Shown here piece by piece: positions 27,383-35,375 of a DNA stretch of 64,000 bases; position 1 is the first letter of the stretch; each line of letters begins with the position of its first letter. Origin of the DNA: Thalassobacillus cyri (GTDB lineage Bacteria > Bacillota > Bacilli > Bacillales > Halobacillaceae); the NCBI RefSeq assembly GCF_900107755.1, contig NZ_FNQR01000006.1, positions 1 through 64,000 on the forward strand. Reading direction: 5' to 3'. The notes beneath the pieces were generated by a model that worked only from the letters and a program-made list of their open reading frames with translations, did no database searches and had not been told where the DNA came from. The translations under genes and the position numbers were made by a program.

Positions 27383-27500
27383 AGGTCCGGGAAATTGCGA
27401 GACTCCTATGGGAAAAAAGTACATGGTGAGATCCCGCAGGGCTTTAGACCGAGGAAGCTCACCGTACTCCCATGGAAAGCGGGTGATTTCCCGGATCTCC
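27383..27500 (+). repeat. Palindromic repeat copy D
   Basis: The outer arms GAGGTCCGGGAAAT (27382-27395) and ATTTCCCGGATCTCC (27486-27500) pair with one mismatch. The inner region has GCGAGACTCC, ATGGTGAGATCCCGCAGGG and CCGAGGAAGCTCACC. It is closest to the truncated copy A. The tail to about 27600 (CTCGAAACTGAGTCTTC, then TTTAACAGAG) matches B. The whole gap 26950-27743 between the RocB-like and MBL genes holds only a terminator, copies C and D and a presumed promoter; no gene was seen. Confidence 0.8.
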
Positions 27501-27743
27501 AGAAATACTAAACCGTAACGGAAATAGTTTATCTCGAAACTGAGTCTTCAATTAAAGGGAGCTTAACTGTAAAATGCACCATGAGATTTAACAGAGTCTT
27601 ATCTTAAAAACTCTATTAATGGCGATGGTTTCTTATTCAACTATCGAGAGCTTTAATAGATGTAAAAAGATGAGAGAATGGAAAAATCATGCTACAATGG
27701 TATAATCAAATGAATGACTATTCAGTAAGAGAGAGGAATACGA

Positions 27744-28715
27744 ATGAATATTGTGAAGCAGAAAATTCAACAAATAACGGTACCTACTCCCTACGCGGTA
27801 GGAGATGTACATGTTTATATCATAAATGGTGACCAGCTATCTATCATTGATGCTGGAGTTAAAACTGACGAGGCCTGGGAGGCTTTTGTTTTCCAATTGA
27901 AACAGCTAGGGTATGGACCCGAGGATATCGAGCAGGTTATTTTGACACATCATCATCCTGACCATATCGGTTTTATTGAATATTTTCCACGTCTTAATGA
28001 AGTGACTGCCCATCCTCAGGTAGACAGCTGGCTCAAACGAGAACCAGGCTTTTTGCAAAATTATCAAAGCTTTTTTCATTCTTTATACCAACAGGCTGGT
28101 GTGCCTGAGCGTTATCTTAGCTTTTTAAAGGAGTTGCGTAATCCTCTTGGCGATGTAGCAAAAGGAAATCTTACCAGCACCATTCTTGAAGGAGATTTGC
28201 TTCCGGGCCATGAGGAGTGGCGTGTAATTGCAACACCAGGTCATGCCCAAAGCCACTTGTCCTTTTATCGAGAACAAGATGGAGCTTTACTGGGGGGCGA
28301 TCACTTGCTTGAGCATATTTCTCCCAATCCTTTGCTGGAGCCGCCACATAACAATAGTAAAGAAAGACCTATGCCAATGCTGCAATATCGTAACTCCTTG
28401 AAGAAATTGCTCCATTACGATATTAATCATGTCTACCCTGGCCATGGGAAAATATTCAGCCATGTACATGACTTGATTGACCGCCGTTTGGAAAGCCAGG
28501 AAAAGCGAGCGGCTAAAGTCCAGGAGATTATCGGGAAAGACGAAATGACAACTTTCGAAATTTGTGCCCGTTTGTTCCCTAAGCAATTCGAGAAGCAGTT
28601 CGGTCTCACCATGTCTGAAACAATCGGCCAGCTTGATTATCTAACCGACATTCATGCTGTAGGGACAAGAATCGATAATGGTGTGACTTTCTATAAAAAC
28701 ATGGAGGACTCGTGA
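27744..28715 (+). CDS. Metallo-beta-lactamase fold hydrolase (YqjP-like)
   Basis: 323 residues. The zinc motif LTHHHPDHIGFIEY is complete (HxHxDH), with IATPGHAQSHLSFY and LLGGDHLL supplying further ligands, and VYPGHGKIF the last His. The C-terminal ~100 residues are a helical winged domain, as in YqjP and LACTB2-like proteins. Substrate unknown (thioester or phosphodiester hydrolysis is typical). GAGAGGAA precedes ATG 27744. The SDR gene starts right at its stop codon, so they are translationally coupled. Confidence 0.88.
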   Translation: MNIVKQKIQQITVPTPYAVGDVHVYIINGDQLSIIDAGVKTDEAWEAFVFQLKQLGYGPEDIEQVILTHHHPDHIGFIEYFPRLNEVTAHPQVDSWLKREPGFLQNYQSFFHSLYQQAGVPERYLSFLKELRNPLGDVAKGNLTSTILEGDLLPGHEEWRVIATPGHAQSHLSFYREQDGALLGGDHLLEHISPNPLLEPPHNNSKERPMPMLQYRNSLKKLLHYDINHVYPGHGKIFSHVHDLIDRRLESQEKRAAKVQEIIGKDEMTTFEICARLFPKQFEKQFGLTMSETIGQLDYLTDIHAVGTRIDNGVTFYKNMEDS

Positions 28716-29509
28716 TGAATCCGTTAGTGAAAAATAAAAAAGTGCTGGTCACCGGAGCTTCTGGAGGAATTGGCCAATTCATAGCTATTCATATTGCTAT
28801 GAATGGAGGGACACCTATATTAATAGCTCGATCTGCCGATAAGTTGAAGGTGATTGCCAGCATCCTGGAGGAAAAATTCCATGTTTCTTGTCACTGGTAC
28901 CAGGCTGACCTGAGCAAAGAAGAGGAATGGAAGGCTGTCAGTGATCGTATTATCGCTGAGCATGATCGTATCGATGCATTGGTCAACAATGCAGGGCTGG
29001 GTGTCTTCGATTATTTCGCTCATTCGAAATGGGAGGACATCAACCGGATGATCCAGGTAAATATTACTGCTTTGCTCCGAGCAACTTATCAAGTAGTGCC
29101 GCATATGATAGCGCATGGTAATGGTCATATCGTAAACATCGCTTCCCAGTCTGGAAAGATGGCAACACCTAAATCGGCCGTATATGCTGCAACAAAACAT
29201 GCCGTGCTTGGCTTTACGAATGCTTTGCGTATGGAGATGGCACACCATGGCATCCGTGTGACCGGTGTCAATCTTGGTCCAGTACGCACCAACTTTTTTG
29301 CCCAGGCGGATCCATCTGGCGATTACCAGCGCGCCGTTGAGCCATGGATGCTGGATGCCAATCAGGTAGCAAGGCGGATTGTGAATCAATTATTCAAGGA
29401 CAAGCGGGAAATTAACCTTCCTGCCTGGATGGAAGCAGGAAGTAAATTGCACTACCAATTCCCTGGTCTGACGGAAAAGATGCTGCATAAACAATTCAAT
29501 AAAAAATAA
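28715..29509 (+). CDS. Short-chain dehydrogenase/reductase (YqjQ-like)
   Basis: 264 residues. Rossmann motif TGASGGIGQFIA near the N-terminus, NNAG in LVNNAGLGVFDYF, the catalytic Ser in VNIASQSGK and the YAATK pair (Tyr/Lys) identify a classical SDR. The Arg in ILIARSAD suggests NADP(H). ATG 28715 is preferred over GTG 28712 because GGAGGA ends seven bases before it; it overlaps the previous stop by one base. B. subtilis yqjP-yqjQ are paired in the same way. A terminator follows. Confidence 0.9.
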   Translation: MNPLVKNKKVLVTGASGGIGQFIAIHIAMNGGTPILIARSADKLKVIASILEEKFHVSCHWYQADLSKEEEWKAVSDRIIAEHDRIDALVNNAGLGVFDYFAHSKWEDINRMIQVNITALLRATYQVVPHMIAHGNGHIVNIASQSGKMATPKSAVYAATKHAVLGFTNALRMEMAHHGIRVTGVNLGPVRTNFFAQADPSGDYQRAVEPWMLDANQVARRIVNQLFKDKREINLPAWMEAGSKLHYQFPGLTEKMLHKQFNKK

Positions 29510-29536
29510 CCTGGCGCCTTGATCGCCAGGTTTTTT
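29508..29536 (+). terminator. Terminator after the SDR gene
   Basis: AACCTGGCG / CGCCAGGTT with a CCTTGAT loop, followed by TTTTG, overlapping the stop codon. Confidence 0.85.
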
Positions 29537-29579
29537 GTATGCGATAAAACCTCTTCAATGTCTTTACATTAATTCCCTC

Positions 29580-29608
29580 TTGCATACACGAACGTATATT
29601 CGCATAAT
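29580..29608 (+). promoter_or_regulatory. SOS promoter with LexA box before the second Y-family polymerase
   Basis: TTGCAT (29580-29585), a 17-base spacer and CATAAT (29603-29608) form a sigma-A promoter. The spacer holds CGAACGTATATTCG (29589-29602), matching 13 of 14 positions of the Bacillus LexA consensus CGAACRNRYGTTYG. LexA binding would block polymerase directly. Confidence 0.8.
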
Positions 29609-29641
29609 ATAAAGTAAGACAAAATAAGGGGTGTGACGGAA

Positions 29642-30916
29642 ATGAGTAATCCAGCAATCGATTACAAATTATTTCCGGAACGTCGAGTGCTTTGTATCGA
29701 CATGAAAAGTTTTTACGCCAGCTGTGCAGCTATTTTACGGGGGCTGGACCCAATGACCTGTCACTTGGCGGTAGTAGCTGATACAAATCGTAGGGGCAGT
29801 GTGGTTTTAGCGGCCTCTCCCGCCATGAAAAAAGATTATGGAATTCGTACAGGGAGCCGGTTGTTCGAAATCCCCAATGAGCCGGATATTGTTATTGTTT
29901 CTGCGCAGATGAGTACTTACTTAGAGATATCTACTGAGGTGACGCGTCTATTTCATAAATACGTGCCGAAAGAAGCGATTCACACCTACAGTGTCGATGA
30001 AAGCTTTCTGGAAGTGGTTGGTAGTGAGCGGATGTTCGGTGACGCGGAAGAAATAGCAGAGATGATCCTGACAGAATTGGAAGATACCTTCCATCTCAAG
30101 GCGGCAATTGGAATCGGCCCGAATATGCTGATGGCAAAGCTCTGTCTTGATTTGGAAGCGAAGAAAAAGGGCATCGCCGAATGGACGTATGACGACGTAC
30201 CGAAAAAGCTTTGGCCGGTTTCTCCACTTAGTGAAATGTGGGGAATCGGTCCACGGCTGGAACGACGATTGAACCGGATGGGAATCACCACGGTCGGTCA
30301 GCTCGCTCATTATCCACTGGAACGGTTGGAAAAAGTGTTCGGCGTAATGGGCAATCAACTGTTCTACCATGCACATGGGGTTGACCTATCCGAGCTTGGG
30401 GCGCCGATCATCCAGGGGCAGATCAGCTATGGGAAGAGTCAAATTCTTCTTCGCGATTATCACGATCCCGCTCACGTGAAACATGTCATGTTGGAAATGT
30501 GTGAAGAAGTAGCCAAGCGGGCGCGGAGCAATGATAAAGCAGGGAGGACCATCAGCCTCGGAATAGGCTATAGTAAAACCGAGGGAGGCGGAGGCTTCCA
30601 TCGTTCACGCAGTCTGGATCAGCCGACCAACATTACGATGGATATTTATCATACCTGCCTCCAGTTATTCAAGGAATTTTATGAGGAAAAGACAGTGCGG
30701 AGTATTTCTATTTCTTTATCGAATATCTCGGAGGATGCGAGCATTCAATTGGATTTGTTCGACACCGGACGGGATCGGAAGCGGGATCTGGGGTATGTGA
30801 TGGATGCCATACGGGACAAGTATGGCAGCGATTCGCTGCTTCGGGCGGTTTCGTATACCGAAGCAGGTACGGCTCTTCATCGCAGCGAGCTTGTCGGCGG
30901 ACATTTCGCAGAGTGA
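29642..30916 (+). CDS. Y-family DNA polymerase, YqjW/UvrX type
   Basis: 424 residues from ATG 29642, seven bases after AAGGGGTG; the upstream GTG 29633 overlaps that site. The catalytic core shows CIDMKSFYASC (Asp20) and YSVDESFLEV, then thumb MWGIGPRLERRLNRMGI. It differs from DinB in the Cys-Ala-Ala palm segment and in the ITMDIYHT little-finger part, as in the YqjW/UvrX subgroup. SIQLDLFD near the C-terminus is a beta-clamp motif. In B. subtilis the counterpart is damage-inducible, and the LexA box upstream agrees. Confidence 0.92.
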   Translation: MSNPAIDYKLFPERRVLCIDMKSFYASCAAILRGLDPMTCHLAVVADTNRRGSVVLAASPAMKKDYGIRTGSRLFEIPNEPDIVIVSAQMSTYLEISTEVTRLFHKYVPKEAIHTYSVDESFLEVVGSERMFGDAEEIAEMILTELEDTFHLKAAIGIGPNMLMAKLCLDLEAKKKGIAEWTYDDVPKKLWPVSPLSEMWGIGPRLERRLNRMGITTVGQLAHYPLERLEKVFGVMGNQLFYHAHGVDLSELGAPIIQGQISYGKSQILLRDYHDPAHVKHVMLEMCEEVAKRARSNDKAGRTISLGIGYSKTEGGGGFHRSRSLDQPTNITMDIYHTCLQLFKEFYEEKTVRSISISLSNISEDASIQLDLFDTGRDRKRDLGYVMDAIRDKYGSDSLLRAVSYTEAGTALHRSELVGGHFAE

Positions 30917-31054
30917 ATGCCAGCTATGGACAGTTCGGAATCCATGAGAATCCCACGGGAAAAGTGGCTGCTAAAATCCACGTTGTGAATTTGACCTTCT
31001 TTTTTGCCTGCGAATCAAAATTTCATTATGATGAAACTGACAGGAGGAATGGCT

Positions 31055-31387
31055 ATGGAATTTACGATGACTAGTGAAGCAAAAACGAAGTTGCAATCGT
31101 TGAACCCGGAGAATAAGCGTTATTTACGATTGTTTTATGATACAGAAGGCTGTGGCTGTGGAGTCAATGGAGTACCGACACTCCGTTGGACGGAAGTACG
31201 GACCGAGTGGGACCAAGAGGTGAAAAATGACGAATTTGATGTGATCGTCCATAAGCAGCAGGCTGTTTTCTTCGCCAGGCAGTTGCGGCTTGCGGTAGTC
31301 AATGGGGCGCTTCGTCTGAGCAGCCCTAATGAAATACTTAACCCGGTCATCTCTGGGGCGGAAGTGATGAAAGGAGACAGCGCATGA
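31055..31387 (+). CDS. HesB/YqkB-like iron-sulfur cluster family protein
   Basis: 110 residues from ATG 31055, seven bases after CAGGAGG (31041-31047); an in-frame ATG at 31049 is too close to that site. The sequence has the YqkB form of the HesB fold: MTSEAKTKLQSL, LRLFYDTEGCGCGVNGVP with clustered Cys, and VNGALRLSSPNEIL. It lacks the C-terminal CGCG motif of A-type Fe-S scaffolds, so a carrier role is uncertain. Its stop overlaps the next start by four bases. Confidence 0.85.
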   Translation: MEFTMTSEAKTKLQSLNPENKRYLRLFYDTEGCGCGVNGVPTLRWTEVRTEWDQEVKNDEFDVIVHKQQAVFFARQLRLAVVNGALRLSSPNEILNPVISGAEVMKGDSA

Positions 31388-31608
31388 GCAAGAAGCGGTC
31401 AACTGAAAAAGGTGTGTTGAGTGAACGCTTGAACGGGGACATCGTCAGCCAATTGCAGTCGAAAAAAACGAAGCTGAAACAAAAAGAAAAAAAAGAGCAG
31501 GAAAAAGAACGGAAACGTAAAATAGAAGAACGGAAGAAAAGAGAAGCCAACAAAAGTTTCGAAGAACTGTTGGAAGAAAGTGAAATGGACTGGAAGAAAT
31601 TCAAATAA
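31384..31608 (+). CDS. Small charged protein, YqkE/DUF3886 family
   Basis: 74 residues, of which the central 25-55 are almost entirely Lys, Glu, Arg and Gln and predict one long charged helix. The C-terminus SFEELLEESEMDWKKFK is typical of the YqkE family. Function unknown; no catalytic motif. Start ATG 31384 overlaps the yqkB-like stop. Antisense ORFs rich in Ser and Phe here are mirror images of the Lys/Glu codons. Confidence 0.8.
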   Translation: MSKKRSTEKGVLSERLNGDIVSQLQSKKTKLKQKEKKEQEKERKRKIEERKKREANKSFEELLEESEMDWKKFK

Positions 31609-31634
31609 TAAATCATATGGTTTAAAGGGACTCG

Positions 31635-31695
31635 GGGAAACGGTTCGCTTTCCGTGGGCGTGTGCTGATTCTCCTCTCGAGTTTCACCGTTTCCC
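31635..31695 (-). repeat. Palindromic repeat copy E (short form)
   Basis: Perfect 9-bp arms GGGAAACGG (31635-31643) / CCGTTTCCC (31687-31695) enclose a reduced core; in minus orientation it reads GGTGAAACTC and CCACGGAAAGCG. The central segment present in copies B to D is deleted. Downstream TTCGCCCCTTTGCGATAAG also resembles the flanks of copy D. Confidence 0.7.
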
Positions 31696-31753
31696 TTCGC
31701 CCCTTTGCGATAAGTTTTTTTGAAAACATATCCTTTTCATTAACGAAATTAAG

Positions 31754-31795
31754 AAGGCTGCCGATAGAGGGAAACCCTCCGGCAGCCTTTACTTT
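31754..31795. terminator. Bidirectional terminator between yqkE and the aldo-keto reductase gene
   Basis: AAGGCTGCCG (31754-31763) / CGGCAGCCTT (31780-31789), with AGGG..CCCT pairing further within the loop, then TTACTTTATT. Genes on both sides converge on it. Confidence 0.85.
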
Positions 31796-31808
31796 ATTCC
31801 TTGTTTTA

Positions 31809-32738
31809 TTACCGGTGTTTCTGGTAAGTGATTGGATTGGTCAAGGCCTGGATTTCGCCGAAAATCTGTTCCGTCAACGGAGCGGATTCCAGGAACTCCA
31901 GGTTTTCTTCCAGTTGTTCCACAGAGCTGGCGCCGAACACGGCAGTTGCTACAGCTGGATGATGCAGCACATATTGAAGGGCTAGGGCGTTTAGGGTACG
32001 TTCTTCATTCGCATAATCCTCAAGTTTTTCTGTCAGTGCCAGCATTTCTTCATAACTGTATTCCAGGAAACCGTCTCTCGCCTTTGATTCCACGACTTTT
32101 GCGCCTTTATTGCTTAGCATGCCTTTTGCCAGCGGCCCCCGGGCCAGTACGCTGATGTTATTGGTGTGGAGGAGGTCAAGCATCTCCTCTTCCGGACGGC
32201 GGTCGAAAGCGTTATATTGCATCATGACACTTACAATGCTGGAGCGTTCTACATATTCACGGATAACATTCGGACGAATCGACGAAATACCATATTCTCT
32301 AATTAGGCCCTCCTGTTTCAAATCTTCAAACGCCTCGATGGTTTCTTCCATATTATCATCAATCGTACCACCATGAAGCTGATAGAGGTCGATATAATCG
32401 GTCTGAAGCCGCTGAAGACTGTCTTTTATCCCCTTCTTGATATGTTCCTTTGAAGGGTCCCAATGCCAGTCCTTTTTTTCTTTATCAAAATGGTTGCCGA
32501 CTTTGGTGCCGAGAATGACATCCTGTCGCCGGTGCTGGATAGCCTTTCCGACGATTTTTTCATTTTCTCCAAAATCATATAAATCAGCAGTGTCCAAATA
32601 ATTGATGCCTGCATCAAGCGCGCGGTCGATGATATCCTTCGCCTTTGTCTCTTCTTTACCAAGGTTCATACACCCAAGGCTAATTTCCGATACATGCAGG
32701 TCGGAGTTTCCGAGTTGACGTTTGTTCATTGGGAACAT
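31809..32738 (-). CDS. Aldo/keto reductase (YqkF-like)
   Basis: 309 residues, an NADPH-dependent TIM-barrel oxidoreductase. Tetrad residues are recognisable: Asp/Tyr in YLDTADLYDFGENEKIVGKA, Lys in VILGTKVG and His in IDLYQLHGG. The C-terminal cofactor-binding segment VFGASSVEQLEENL is typical. Substrate unknown. The ATG at 32738 follows AAAGGATG on the minus strand. It is divergent from nudF; in B. subtilis yqkF and nudF are adjacent too. Confidence 0.9.
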   Translation of the reverse strand: MFPMNKRQLGNSDLHVSEISLGCMNLGKEETKAKDIIDRALDAGINYLDTADLYDFGENEKIVGKAIQHRRQDVILGTKVGNHFDKEKKDWHWDPSKEHIKKGIKDSLQRLQTDYIDLYQLHGGTIDDNMEETIEAFEDLKQEGLIREYGISSIRPNVIREYVERSSIVSVMMQYNAFDRRPEEEMLDLLHTNNISVLARGPLAKGMLSNKGAKVVESKARDGFLEYSYEEMLALTEKLEDYANEERTLNALALQYVLHHPAVATAVFGASSVEQLEENLEFLESAPLTEQIFGEIQALTNPITYQKHR

Positions 32739-32827
32739 CCTTTCTTTATCAAAATTACCTCCACCATCCCCTTGTCGAATGGCAATGTGTTAGAATGGCG
32801 GTAGTGTAGCAGAGAGGGGTTTTGGTC

Positions 32828-33370
32828 ATGAAAAAATTTGAAGAAAAAACGATTGCTACGGAGAAGATATTTAATGGTAAAGTGATAAAACTACAAGTAG
32901 ACAGTGTTACTTTACCCGATGGCAATACATCTAAACGAGAGTTGATCAAGCATCCCGGTGCTGTAGCGATTATAGCATTGACGGATGAAAATAACATTGT
33001 TTTTGTTGAGCAATACCGGAAAGCTTTGGAGAAAAGCATCCTGGAAATACCAGCAGGGAAGCTGGAAGAAGGGGAAGCGCCTGAAGTGACAGCAAAACGG
33101 GAACTGGAAGAAGAAACGGGATATACGACAGAGCATATGGAAATGGTCACTTCTTTCTATACATCACCTGGTTTTGCTGATGAGCTGGTCTATGTGTATT
33201 TTACCGATCAATTACAACGCCTGGATGACGCTGTGGCAGGGGATGAAGATGAATTTGTAGAAGTTTATGAACTCCCTTTGGAAGAAGCAGAACGGTTAAT
33301 GGCTGAACAAAGAATCCACGATGCTAAGACAGCCTACGCATTGCTTTATTTGAAAAACAGGAGAGTATGA
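32828..33370 (+). CDS. nudF: ADP-ribose pyrophosphatase (Nudix hydrolase)
   Basis: 180 residues from ATG 32828 (AGAGAGGGG about nine bases upstream; the TTG at 32822 is too near). The Nudix box GKLEEGEAPEVTAKRELEEE followed by TGY is complete, binding Mg2+ for hydrolysis. The HPGAVAIIAL segment before it and YTSPGFADELVYVY after it mark the ADP-ribose subgroup. It splits ADP-ribose to AMP and ribose-5-phosphate. The next gene starts two bases after its stop. Confidence 0.93.
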   Translation: MKKFEEKTIATEKIFNGKVIKLQVDSVTLPDGNTSKRELIKHPGAVAIIALTDENNIVFVEQYRKALEKSILEIPAGKLEEGEAPEVTAKRELEEETGYTTEHMEMVTSFYTSPGFADELVYVYFTDQLQRLDDAVAGDEDEFVEVYELPLEEAERLMAEQRIHDAKTAYALLYLKNRRV

Positions 33371-33371
33371 C

Positions 33372-34547
33372 ATGGCTTTACATTCCTATTATGTCGATCT
33401 GCATATCCATATAGGTCGGGATTGGAACGGGCGACCAGTTAAAATCAGTGGTGGCAAATCGCTTACACTGACTAATATTTTAAAAGAAGCAAGCAGGCGG
33501 AAAGGCATGGACATGGTTGGTGTGATTGACAGTCATGCTCCTGCTGTCCAGGATGAACTGGAGGATTTTATTGATAGGGGATATGCGGAGGAATTGGAAG
33601 AAGGCGGAGTCCGATTTGAAAATACCACCCTAATATTAGGAGCGGAAGTGGAAATCTATGATGATTTTTGCCAGGGACCGATTCATGTGTTATGTTACTT
33701 CCCTTATTTTTCATTAATGAAGGAATTTACCGCCTGGCTGTCTGAACGGATGAAAAATGTCAATCTGAGCTCTCAACGTTATTATGGAAGTGCCCGGGAA
33801 CTGCAAACCTATGTCCACAGTATGGGCGGCTGGTTCATCCCTGCTCATGTTTTCACTCCATTTAAGAGTTTATATGGCAAAGGAGTTAAACGTTCATTAG
33901 TTGAGGTTCTTGATCCGAAAAAAATAAATGCATTCGAATTGGGTTTAAGCTCGGATACGTCCATGGCAGAGCAGATAGAAGAACTATCTAGATATACATT
34001 TGTCTCTAATTCTGACGCGCACTCGTTGGCTAAGATCGGCAGGGAATATCAAAAGGTAAAGCTGCAGAACCCCTCTTTCCATGAGTTAGGATTAGCATTC
34101 CGGGGGCAGGAAGGCAGGAGCATCGAAGCAAACTATGGCATGAACCCCATGTTAGGGAAATATCACGAAACTGTTTGTAACGGCTGTGGAGCCAAGCTGG
34201 CAGTTTATGAACTTCCTTGTCCTGCATGTAATTCAAAGAAAGTGGTCAAAGGCGTAGCGGAAAGAATCAGGGAACTTGCTTCTTCCATTGACTCATACCC
34301 AAAGCGTCCGCCCTATATCTATCAGGTGCCTCTTGAATATTTACCTTCCCTGGGGCCCAAAACCTATGAGATTCTATTAGGAAGGTTTGGGACAGAAATG
34401 AACGTCATCCATCATGCAGGAGAGGCTGAGTTGAACGAAGTCATACCTGAAAAGCTGACTGCTCGCATTCTTTCGTTAAGAAAAGGAGAAGTAACAATCG
34501 AGGCCGGAGGGGGCGGGAAATACGGAAAAGTCCGGAGCAATTCATAG
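33372..34547 (+). CDS. Endonuclease Q family protein (YqxK-like)
   Basis: 391 residues. An N-terminal PHP-like metal domain (DLHIHIG near residue 9, GVIDSHAP, ILGAEVEIYDD, GGWFIPAHVFTPF, SNSDAHSLAKIG) is followed by a four-Cys zinc finger (CNGCGAKLAVYELPCPAC, about 270-290) and a helix-hairpin-helix-like C-terminal part (YLPSLGPKTYEILL). This architecture is EndoQ, which nicks DNA 5' of deaminated bases such as uracil or hypoxanthine in Thermococcales and in some Bacillus. Linked to nudF by two bases, so damage and nucleotide sanitation genes are co-transcribed. Confidence 0.87.
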   Translation: MALHSYYVDLHIHIGRDWNGRPVKISGGKSLTLTNILKEASRRKGMDMVGVIDSHAPAVQDELEDFIDRGYAEELEEGGVRFENTTLILGAEVEIYDDFCQGPIHVLCYFPYFSLMKEFTAWLSERMKNVNLSSQRYYGSARELQTYVHSMGGWFIPAHVFTPFKSLYGKGVKRSLVEVLDPKKINAFELGLSSDTSMAEQIEELSRYTFVSNSDAHSLAKIGREYQKVKLQNPSFHELGLAFRGQEGRSIEANYGMNPMLGKYHETVCNGCGAKLAVYELPCPACNSKKVVKGVAERIRELASSIDSYPKRPPYIYQVPLEYLPSLGPKTYEILLGRFGTEMNVIHHAGEAELNEVIPEKLTARILSLRKGEVTIEAGGGGKYGKVRSNS

Positions 34548-34619
34548 AATCGTTGGTCTACTTTCTTTCTTCACTTCATAGAGTTGTAATAGATAGCTTG
34601 AGAAGGGGTGGAGGAAAGC

Positions 34620-35258
34620 ATGTACGCACAGCAACGGGTTTTGAGAAATCATTTTACCAGTTATATGAATATTTATATTTTCATATCCGTGCTATTCTTA
34701 ATCGGAATCATATTTGGTGCAGTTATCGTAAATAGTATGAATTTCATTCAAAAGCAGGACCTTTATTTCTATTTGAATCAATTTTTTCAGCAGATGATCA
34801 ACACCGATGTTGTTTCAAAGCCCACGCTGTTTTGGGATAGTTTAGCTTACCACTTGAAATATATGTTATTGATTTTTATACTGGGTATTTCTGTGATCGG
34901 TATGCCGGTCATTACGGTCTTATTATTCATTAAAGGTCTGGTCGTGGGTTTTTCCGTCGGTTTTTTAGTTAACCAGATGGGCTGGTATGGATTGTTCATT
35001 TCTTCTGTTTCAATTGCCCCGCAAAATCTGTTGATCATCCCGATTTATTTGATAGCAGGTGCATTAGCGATGATTTTTTCGATTACTTTATTCAGGCAAT
35101 TGTTTTCCAAACGGGTCCACCAGCCGATTATGACTATTTTTCTTCAATACGGAATTCTGTTTGCCATTTTAATCGCATGTCTGGTGATTGCTGCCTTTAT
35201 TGAAGCTTTTCTTTCCAATCAAACGTTAGAGTGGGTAGTGAAATGGCTTTATAAATAA
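34620..35258 (+). CDS. spoIIM: Stage II sporulation protein M
   Basis: 212 residues from ATG 34620, with GGTGGAGG upstream. Five or so membrane segments make up most of the chain (IFISVLFLIGIIFGAVIV, YMLLIFILGISVIGMPVITVL, LFISSVSIAPQNLLIIPIYLI and others). SpoIIM works with SpoIID and SpoIIP as the engulfment peptidoglycan machine at the septum of sporulating cells. Length equals the B. subtilis protein (214) and the position before fur is conserved. No convincing SigE promoter was found in the 70 bases upstream. Confidence 0.92.
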   Translation: MYAQQRVLRNHFTSYMNIYIFISVLFLIGIIFGAVIVNSMNFIQKQDLYFYLNQFFQQMINTDVVSKPTLFWDSLAYHLKYMLLIFILGISVIGMPVITVLLFIKGLVVGFSVGFLVNQMGWYGLFISSVSIAPQNLLIIPIYLIAGALAMIFSITLFRQLFSKRVHQPIMTIFLQYGILFAILIACLVIAAFIEAFLSNQTLEWVVKWLYK

Positions 35259-35273
35259 TGATTGTCAATATCA
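35259..35273 (+). promoter_or_regulatory. Fur-box-like site upstream of fur
   Basis: TGATTGTCAATATCA matches the 7-1-7 consensus TGATAAT-N-ATTATCA at most positions and lies just after the spoIIM stop, about 40 bases before the fur -35. It may serve Fur or PerR autocontrol; function inferred. Confidence 0.45.
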
Positions 35274-35314
35274 GATTAGAATGATTATTGGAAGTAGATT
35301 GTAATGATTGTAAT

Positions 35315-35343
35315 TTGACACCTGTTCCTTCTCTGCTTATAAT
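35315..35343 (+). promoter_or_regulatory. Sigma-A promoter of fur
   Basis: Perfect TTGACA (35315-35320), 17-base spacer, perfect TATAAT (35338-35343). The fur ATG follows 33 bases on. Confidence 0.85.
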
Positions 35344-35375
35344 TAAAATGGAATTGCGAGGGAGGGGGACGCTAC

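Noticed and set aside
34548-34619. SigE promoter before spoIIM
   Set aside because: A CATAGAGT -10-like stretch exists, but no -35 at the correct distance.
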